Shown here piece after piece: positions 59,101 to 64,000 of a DNA stretch of 64,000 bases. A program made the position numbers and the translations under genes. Position 1 is the stretch's first letter; each line of letters opens with the position of its first letter. Below the pieces are notes generated by a model. That model was not told the DNA's origin. It searched no databases and saw nothing but the letters and a program-made list of their open reading frames with translations. The DNA is from Sthenelais limicola (lineage: Eukaryota > Annelida > Polychaeta > Phyllodocida > Sigalionidae): positions 139,923,442 through 139,987,441 of the forward strand of contig OW804096.1 of assembly GCA_942159475.1 (NCBI GenBank), read 5' to 3'.

Positions 59101-62100
59101 CATGCATTCATAGGGTCATCCCATAGAGTATATTTAGCTACTTTTATAGTAATTGTCCACCCAAAAATATTGAAAACTTCTTTTTTTAGGAATAAAAATA
59201 TCAAACTTAAAATATAGAAATACTAATTAGATGCCCTTAATGTTTATATTCATCGGAATCCCCTTGGTCTCATCTTTTCAAATATGGTGATATCACAAAA
59301 TCCAATTTTTGCGACTTATGACTCATTTTCCTGAAACACATCACATATATGGGTCAGATTTTCTGGTAATGTACAGAAAGGATGTCATGAGTGAAATTTG
59401 ACAAAAGTTCTCATTTAAGCTGGGAACTAACTTAAAGTGGCTAAGATAGTTAAAATGAGTAGTCATGGAATCGTGTGAAACTTTGTCAGTGTAATCATAT
59501 ATGATAGGTATAGCAATATCTGAAGTATTGAATATCAGCATTGCATTTTCATTCAATGATTAGTGAATATGTGTAATGAATGGGTCAGAACCTAAACCCA
59601 TGTCAAATCCATGAGGAAATGGCTTTGGAGACCAGGAGGTACTGCCAGATTTAGCCCTGGTGGCAGGAATGAAACTAATGTCCTTTGTACTGACCAGCGC
59701 CGACCTGGGTGTTACATAATTCCAGATGTTAACTCAACTGACAGTTTGAATTTCTGCATGAAGTGCAAAAACGATTTTGCTCACTATTTTACCAAATATC
59801 TGATATAATATGAACTTCATAGTTTTGATATTCACAGAAGTTAGTTAGGTAGGGTAAGGTGCACCAAATACTAGAAAATGAAGTCGAAATTCTGTTACTC
59901 AATAATCTAGCCAGCAACAGTGAGAAGTGTCACTTTAATTCAAAAAGTCACTCTCAGCTTTCCAATGGGTATCAATAAGAAACTATAAATTATATCTATT
60001 ACCTGTCTTACATGCATATGGATAATATTTACACCAGTTTTTATTTTCCTATATTCATTATTTATGGTTTAAAAAGTCCACTCATTTATGCTTAACTTCC
60101 CCTTTACCCACTTATTCTTATTTCCAATTTTCGTTTTCTTTAAGTTTTCATAACTCAATATTGCCATTTGTAGCCTAAAAATAGACGTATAATTAAGGAA
60201 CACTTCTGCTGAGGATGGGTTATGAACCAGGCCTCAGGTCGATCTTGAGGAGTATACACATGTGGCTCAGATTTTCAAAAAATGTACAATTGGCAGCTCT
60301 ACACATTTAGTAAATTCTGCTAAATTAGGCTGCCATTTGTTCAATACTAGGTAAATTCGAGTATATTTGGCATTGCATTGATTCTAGCAATCTGTTTGGT
60401 TAGGTTGAACTGTATTTTGCACTTTATTTTCGTCTGAGATTTGGGTTATTTGAGAAAATTGGCGAAGTTGAATTGTACATTTTCTGAAAATCTGACCCAT
60501 GTATGGCTTTATTACATTGACAGGTTTCTCCAGCGGTAAAACCAGTGAGGAATTTACCATGGAACATAGGATGTAGACGTTGGTGCAGACTCTACTTTTG
60601 GGAAGGTATGAAATAATTTTTTTTAAACTCCTTGATTAAGGGCTTACATACGGAATAGATAGAAACTAGGTTCTTACTAGCCAGAAACTGCTCGTCTAAT
60701 TATATTGATGAAATTATATATGGGTCAGATTTTCAGAAAACATACAATTGACCTTCACCAATTCTCTCAAATAACGAAAATTATGTTCAAAATACAATTC
60801 AACATAACCAGACAGATTTATTGAATGAATACAATACAGAATACACTCAGACATATCTAGTATTTATAATTTTTCACTCTAATTTAGCAGAATTTGAGAA
60901 ATGTGAAGAACTGTAGATTGTGTATTTTCTGAGAATCTGACCAATATGTGTAGCAAATGGCAGCGATTGAAAAGCCTATATTTACATAGCAGTCTCGTCT
61001 GACCTGATCTGTACAGTTAGATCAAATATATGTTTGTTTTCTTAGGCAACAACTTTTTTCAGGGCACCTCGGCCGTCTACGAGGCTGCCACTTCCCAAAT
61101 ACAAGACATTGACGATTTCAAAACGAAAGAAAATCACATAAAGAAAACGACATTCTTTTTATTTAAAAAAAATTTTAATTTTTAAAAAAGATTTTATTGA
61201 GAAAAAGTTCATATTAAATTCCCATTGCAAAGAATGGTTTATTGAAATTAGATACATTTCACTGACATATTTAAGCATGTATAATAATCAACTTATGGGT
61301 CAGATTTTTGGAAAATGTACAATTCAACTTTACCAATCCTCTCAAATAACCCAAATTTCTGACGAGAATTAAGTTAAAAACGAAGTTCAACCTAACCAAA
61401 CCGTTTGCTAGATCCAATGCAATGCCAAATATACTCGAGTTTACCTAGTATTGACCAAATTGCAGCCTATTTTACCTACTATAGCCTATTTAGCCTATTT
61501 AGCCTACTATACAACTGCCAATTGTACATTTTCAGAAAATCTGACCCTTATAGTACTTGATAGACAAAGTAGAATACAGTACTTATACCCTTCAGGTTTG
61601 TGTTGTATTCATCCACCTCCAATCTCTCTCTTTATTTTTGCACCACGCTCCATTATAAGTGCTAAATATGGAATCCCCAATCAATATACTTTTTAAATCA
61701 AAATCAAACAATTATTCTTGCACTTTTTGGTAAGAACTAAGAATTTTCTTAGGATTTTTGAGTTTCCAGGTTAGAAAGGGCCTCAATGGGACCTAAGATG
61801 ATTTTGCAACTGGTTTTCTGAGTGGAATATTCTTCAAACAATTGGTAATCCATTTTAAATTAGAAAAATTAAATTAGGCTATTCTTATCTGTTTTTCCCT
61901 GATTGAAAGTTGTATAAAAATGTGAAATTGTTTAGTAATCTTTCTTTAGTAATTAATCCCAACCCATCTAAAGGTCAGAGGTCACCCAGATAGAGTATTA
62001 AAGGATTGTGACATGTTCTTTTTGGTGTAAAATTTCATTATTTCCCAAAATAACTAATTAGAGGACGCGCCTAAGTCACACCTTTTTCGGTCTGACTCTC

Positions 62101-63493
62101 CATCATCATCTTAAACTTTGAGAATCCTTTTGGAATCGAAAATATACGGATGACACTGGCTAGATAGGTATATGAAGAAGCCAACTTATTGCACTTTTAA
62201 TTCCATTTGATCTAGATTGGCACTGTAGATCAGCAAAACAAAATATTGTCTCAAGAAGAACATCTCACAACGATACAATGCATGTAGGCCTATACTGCCT
62301 GATAACGAAAATTCATAAAAAGCTGTACCGGTAGGCCCTATATGAAATTATATTATTATCATTATTAGTATAGGACAAGTTAAACGTACCGTTCTAAGAT
62401 CTTGCCTTAGGTCCTTCATAGATATGCGCGGGAAAAAGCGTTGTCAAGGACGCAGAATTCCATTGCGCGTAACTAACGTTGTATGAATTTATAACGTTAC
62501 GTTATTGCGTCTGCGAGCAGGCCGGCAATCCATAGACTACGACGCCGTCCAACCTGTGCGCTCCGCATACATCGGCAGAAATGGGATGAAAAATGCTATT
62601 TCCTAAAAGAATACATAGAAATAAGGTAGTAATTAGGAAAGCTGGGAAAAGAGCTCTAAAAGCATGTAAAGTATGTTTCTGTACGATGGGTTTCACTAAT
62701 CATTTGAGTGCATTTACATGAACACGTTAGATCATGATCGATGGATTGCCTATAGCCCAAACACGTAGCTACGCCGACCCTAAAGTGTCCACGTCATGGG
62801 CCTTATTTGGTGCAATTACCTAACAATTTGGTGCTTTCTCGTGGGTATCTCATAGATTTTTCAGTCAACAAATAAATAGCTATATCCTATGCCCATTTAC
62901 ATATATGATATATGATTTGAAAGCTCTTTTTCTATAGATAAAATATTTATGTGAATAAGCTTTGACCAGGTAAAGATTATCATTACGCGTAATGACCTAT
63001 GTTTTGTTTGGCGGTGGAAGTACTTCCTGTGTCAATACGCTGCATGGTGCCTGACAAAAAGTTACTTGTCAAGTTTTAGCAAAAGGGTTCCATATTTTTA
63101 TTGATATATATATTTCGTCATCATAATAAATTTTGATCAGTTGAGTTGATCAGTTTGGGTTTAAGACGGATTAATAACTTCTTTAGTTATCACTTTTTTA
63201 ACAACTTTATTATCATTAGGCCTATTATGATCATAGATTAGGCCTAATATATAAAATGAAACTGTCCACAGGTCAAACTTTGCAAGGGGCGCAGACAGAC
63301 CTGGATGATGTTGACTTCAAGGAGCCTATACAGGAGTTTGTGCGTAGATACAGAAGGTTGCTGGCAATCTGTATCCCTGCCAGTATTGTGCAGATTATCT
63401 GGTGGGCGGTCTTCATCAGATATGATCTCTTCCATCTCTTCCCTGATAGGTATGAGCTGGTGGTGACCATGGTGATCGCCTCAGTATTAGCTG
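44179..63493 (+). CDS. TSUP-like membrane transporter, copy 2, 3' end outside the window
   Basis: Exons 44179-44229, 60524-60605 and 63272-63493 correspond one to one with exons 1-3 of the copy at 1127-7232, with the same splice sites and phases. Exon 1 differs by E7S and V8A plus one silent change; exon 2 by one base (Gly to Arg); exon 3 by six bases, only one of which changes the protein (His to Tyr). The final exon, which carries most membrane segments, is not in the window: only 507 bp follow the exon 3 donor, whereas this intron is 685 bp in copy 1. Intron 1 would be 16.3 kb, filled with MITEs, a solo LTR, a CACTA-like element and LINE remnants. That exon 1 really splices to an exon so distant is inferred from order and homology. 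An in-frame ATG at 63256 just before exon 3 is GTG in copy 1, so it is probably intronic. Confidence 0.6.
44328..44562 (-). mobile_element. GGGTCAGA MITE, subfamily C, reverse
   Basis: 235 bp, ATAT duplication. It inserted about 100 bp after exon 1 of transporter copy 2. Confidence 0.9.
44913..45012. mobile_element. Short foldback element, 100 bp
   Basis: Perfect arms ACCCTGCCCACACATAGC(CGATTTG) and complement, then further pairing of CCCCCGA/TCGGGGG. Nearly the whole element is one hairpin. It shares CACACATxGCCGATTTG with the foldback at 46652. Confidence 0.7.
45013..46651. other. Part of intron 1 of transporter copy 2
   Basis: A ~65-bp diverged repeat, GAAGACCAxxCGTTTGTTTG..TTCCATxACACCTTAACACT, occurs at 45651 and 45819. 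GTAACATTACGTAACATT runs at 45393. No ORF with a known domain. Confidence 0.45.
46441..46460. repeat. Poly(A) tract
   Basis: About 19 A residues followed by CTACAAAAAAAC; not clearly linked to a retroposon body. Confidence 0.8.
46652..46859. mobile_element. Long foldback element, 208 bp
   Basis: TTAAGGCTGACGCACACATG pairs with its complement at the right end, and pairing continues to the centre (ATTTGGGTCTCC, GATTT.ATTTCAAA, TGGTTTAT). Almost the entire unit is a palindrome. Confidence 0.75.
46860..47929. other. No gene recognised, part of intron 1 of copy 2
   Basis: AT-rich with (AT)n at 47297; nothing else seen. Confidence 0.45.
47930..48050 (-). pseudogene. LINE ORF2 C-terminal remnant
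   Basis: Reading the minus strand gives SLTSLWNNLPDNIQETKT followed by a basic YLKTTYL. The LWNxLPxxI motif near the C-terminus is typical of CR1/L2/RTE-type LINE ORF2 proteins. Only about 40 codons are readable before stops. Confidence 0.5.
48051..48885. other. No gene recognised, part of intron 1 of copy 2
   Basis: Short GGTAGCGGTAGCGGT repeat at 48071. The ORF at 48499-48711 has no known domain. Confidence 0.4.
48886..49292 (+). mobile_element. GTGATxTGTTTCAGG MITE, ~410-bp family
   Basis: 407 bp, interior more diverged; flanks ATTT and TTTT match at three of four bases. Confidence 0.86.
49529..49630 (-). pseudogene. LINE ORF2 C-terminal remnant
   Basis: The minus strand encodes LPSGAKTWNKLPPDINNI, again the WNxLPxxI end motif of CR1/L2/RTE-type LINEs, followed by a stop. 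It lies 1.5 kb from the similar fragment at 47930-48050 and in the same orientation; the two could be parts of separate insertions. Confidence 0.5.
49983..51419. mobile_element. Non-autonomous CACTA-like element with GGGTTCTA subterminal repeats
   Basis: 1437 bp from CACTCTAAGAAGAAAGGG to its complement CCTTTTTTCTTAGAGTG, flanked by TA on both sides. The first ~230 bp and last ~170 bp contain many direct and inverted copies of GGGTTCTA/AGAACCC, the usual layout of transposase-binding sites in CACTA (EnSpm) elements. The middle has no ORF. Confidence 0.7.
51663..52373 (+). mobile_element. GGGTCAGA MITE, C-like, split by a solo LTR
   Basis: Left part 51663-51760 and right part 52233-52373 together make one diverged element with target duplication ACTC on both outer sides (51659-51662, 52374-52377). 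The solo LTR at 51761-52232 lies inside. The right TIR has degenerated to CGATTTCACCC. Confidence 0.8.
51761..52232 (+). mobile_element. Solo LTR of a Ty3/gypsy-like retrotransposon
   Basis: A 472-bp unit begins TGTGGTGGTT and ends CATTACA, flanked by a 4-bp duplication TGAG (51757-51760 and 52233-52236). It holds an AATAAA near 52150. It interrupts a MITE whose two halves resume exactly at both ends. Length, TG...CA ends and 4-bp duplication fit a gypsy-type solo LTR. No internal coding part remains. Confidence 0.72.
52465..52701 (+). mobile_element. GGGTCAGA MITE, subfamily C, forward
   Basis: Intact TIRs; the 4-bp flanks TTAT and AGAT do not match. Confidence 0.87.
52880..53114 (+). mobile_element. 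GGGTCAGA MITE, subfamily A, forward
   Basis: 235 bp, duplication TAAT (52876-52879, 53115-53118). Confidence 0.91.
53229..53306. repeat. 39-bp tandem duplication
   Basis: AGTTTCAGTATTTAAATAAC.. is present twice in direct succession, ending AAAGAAATAAAT and AAAGAAATAAAT. Confidence 0.85.
53336..53570 (-). mobile_element. GGGTCAGA MITE, subfamily B, reverse
   Basis: Ends read GAGTCGAG and CTGACTC; duplication TTAT on both sides. Confidence 0.87.
53863..54171. mobile_element. GC-rich PIF/Harbinger-like MITE
   Basis: 309 bp with TIR GGCTGCCTTTCCATTGACG and its complement and duplication TTA (53860-53862, 54172-54174). The interior is unusually GC- and CpG-rich, with repeated CCGCGCGG. Confidence 0.75.
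54241..55000. repeat. Inverted pair around a ~760-bp segment
   Basis: TGACGTCACAAAGTGCGC near 54241-54259 has a complement GCGCACTTTGTGACGTA at 54984-55000. These may be inner parts of TIRs of a larger element. The segment between holds a C/T-rich stretch (54470-54560) and no convincing ORF. Confidence 0.35.
55001..56040. other. No gene recognised, part of intron 1 of copy 2
   Basis: Contains the G run at 55299. Short ORFs lack domains. Confidence 0.4.
56041..56178. mobile_element. Foldback element, ~138 bp
   Basis: Arms AATAAACTTATG..GTTCTACGCAGGCA..AATGTAGAAC..GGCAGAGTG pair with their mirror (CACTCTGCC..GTTCTACATT..TGCCCGC..CATAAG). Confidence 0.55.
56235..56388. mobile_element. AGAATGGAAC foldback element
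   Basis: Same layout as 1372-1526: AATTGAAAATTTATTGGACG, a loop with CATAGGCAGAGTGCTTATG, then GTCCAATAAATTTTCAATT. Confidence 0.6.
56880..57127 (-). mobile_element. GGGTCAGA MITE, subfamily B, reverse, in repeat unit 1
   Basis: Starts GGGTCAAGTC and ends CTGACCG. It is part of a ~480-500 bp segment that is tandemly repeated (56677-57870). Contains a small internal duplication around AGGTTCAAAA. Confidence 0.82.
57373..57608 (-). mobile_element. GGGTCAGA MITE, subfamily B, reverse, in repeat unit 2
   Basis: Starts GGGTCAAGTC, ends CTGACCC. It shares its flanks with the copy at 56880, so it arose by segmental duplication and not by a separate insertion. Confidence 0.85.
57960..58315. mobile_element. 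Possible MITE with CAATAGGGGA ends
   Basis: CAATAGGGGACTTGCATA at the left and CATACAAATCCCCTATTG at the right form an 18-bp imperfect TIR, 356 bp apart. The duplication is unclear. Confidence 0.5.
58605..58826 (+). mobile_element. GGGTCAGA MITE, subfamily A, right end lost
   Basis: Left TIR follows (AT)n; the body is complete, but the right TIR degenerates after TTCTACATTTTCTGG. Confidence 0.82.
58936..59344 (+). mobile_element. GTGATxTGTTTCAGG MITE, ~410-bp family
   Basis: 409 bp, duplication ATAT. The outermost TIR bases match perfectly (GTGATGTGTTTCAGG and its complement). It abuts the duplicated transporter segment. Confidence 0.88.
60264..60498 (+). mobile_element. GGGTCAGA MITE, subfamily A, forward
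   Basis: 235 bp with ATGT duplication. It ends 25 bp before exon 2 of transporter copy 2; copy 1 lacks it at the matching place (about 3568). Confidence 0.91.
60722..60943 (-). mobile_element. GGGTCAGA MITE, subfamily B, reverse
   Basis: 222 bp with ATAT duplication, in intron 2 of transporter copy 2; not present in copy 1. Confidence 0.88.
61297..61547 (-). mobile_element. GGGTCAGA MITE, subfamily A, reverse
   Basis: 251 bp with TTAT duplication. A short local expansion of TAGCCTATTTAGCCTA near the right end explains the extra length. Confidence 0.9.
61548..63271. other. Intron 2 of transporter copy 2, right part
   Basis: From about 62375 it is homologous to 4620-5405 of copy 1; earlier sequence has no counterpart there. 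Ends ACTGTCCACAG at the exon 3 acceptor. Confidence 0.55.
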
Positions 63494-64000
63494 GTAGGTT
63501 ATTATTATAATTATTATTATTATAAAGTACTAAATAGGAATATGTATTAGGCGATGGCATTAATTTCATTATTCATTTTGATTACTGTTAGGCCTATTAC
63601 CTCTTCTACCATTTTTCTTCTCTTGATCTCACTTAGTATTTTACTTGTATGTATGTATGTATGTTTGTATGTATGTATAGGTTTTTATTTCCGGAAGCAT
63701 TACCATATCACATTTAGACACCGAAAAAGGAGGTGGGTCTCCTCTATGAAACCATAGATCTTCCTGAGGGCCCCTTTGGAAAAAATGAAGTTACGTTATC
63801 AAACAGATACAGTAGTAGTTGATAGGTAGATAGATGCAGTGACTACATTAACATGACAAAATAATATGGCAGTAATAACATCACAAATAAAATGATTCCT
63901 CATACACATAAGTACCAATTACTTTTTACCATTACTTTTTTAATTAGAATTGATCAATAGGGAATTGGTGAAAGCTCTTAATTGATTATTTGTAGTCTAT
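63494..64000. other. Start of intron 3 of transporter copy 2
   Basis: Begins GTAGGTTATTATTA like copy 1 and stays similar for about 120 bp; a (GTAT)n run lies at 63646-63680. The last exon is expected beyond the window. Confidence 0.55.

Larger units (their letters stand above)
59345..63560. repeat. Segmental duplication, right copy
   Basis: Partner of 2945-5700; longer because of three private MITEs (60264, 60722, 61297) and other insertions. It contains exons 2 and 3 of transporter copy 2. Confidence 0.8.

Noticed and set aside
328..61547. Regularly repeated palindromic units as a possible CRISPR array
   Set aside because: Units are 235-255 bp, dispersed, flanked by target duplications and in a eukaryotic genome: they are MITEs.

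Overview
The window is eukaryotic and almost certainly from an invertebrate animal genome: AT-rich, genes split by canonical GT/AG introns, and packed with non-LTR retrotransposons and small terminal-inverted-repeat (TIR) elements. A bacterial-style TSUP (TauE/SafE) membrane transporter gene with animal introns fits a marine invertebrate, but the sequence does not let me name the phylum. No tRNA, rRNA or CRISPR was found.

Genes. Two tandem copies of one TSUP-like transporter gene frame the window. Copy 1 is complete: four exons between 1127 and 7232, all splice phases agree, 424 aa. Copy 2 has exon 1 at 44179-44229, exon 2 at 60524-60605 and exon 3 at 63272-63493; its last exon must lie beyond 64000. 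The duplication also carried about 550 bp upstream of exon 1 and parts of the introns. Exons stayed nearly identical while introns diverged and collected transposons; intron 1 grew from 2.4 kb to 16.3 kb.

Between the copies (about 30.5-37.17 kb) sits an apparently intact L1/Tx1-like LINE with a poly(A) tail. ORF2 (1267 aa) has an apurinic-type endonuclease, a reverse transcriptase with FADD, and a C-terminal CCHC knuckle. ORF1 (538 aa) has a coiled coil, an RRM-like/C-terminal RNA-binding unit and then, unexpectedly, a well preserved NADAR (YbiA-like ADP-ribose/N-glycosidase) domain. ORF1 and ORF2 share one reading frame and are separated by a single TAG. This LINE is the most interesting object in the window.

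Mobile DNA. About 35 copies or fragments of one ~235-255 bp MITE family (TIR starting GGGTCAGA, 4-bp target duplications, three subfamilies A/B/C) are spread along the window. Other families: a ~410-bp MITE with 4-bp AT-rich duplications (four copies plus a divergent relative), PIF/Harbinger-like elements with TAA/TTA duplications, a pogo/Tigger-like MITE, a CACTA-like 1.4-kb element full of GGGTTCTA-type subterminal repeats, several foldback elements, a solo LTR nested inside a MITE, decayed LINE ends, and a decayed HEEADT-type coding element on the minus strand at 28.2-29.8 kb. The longest stretch without recognised genes is 21.9-26.5 kb.
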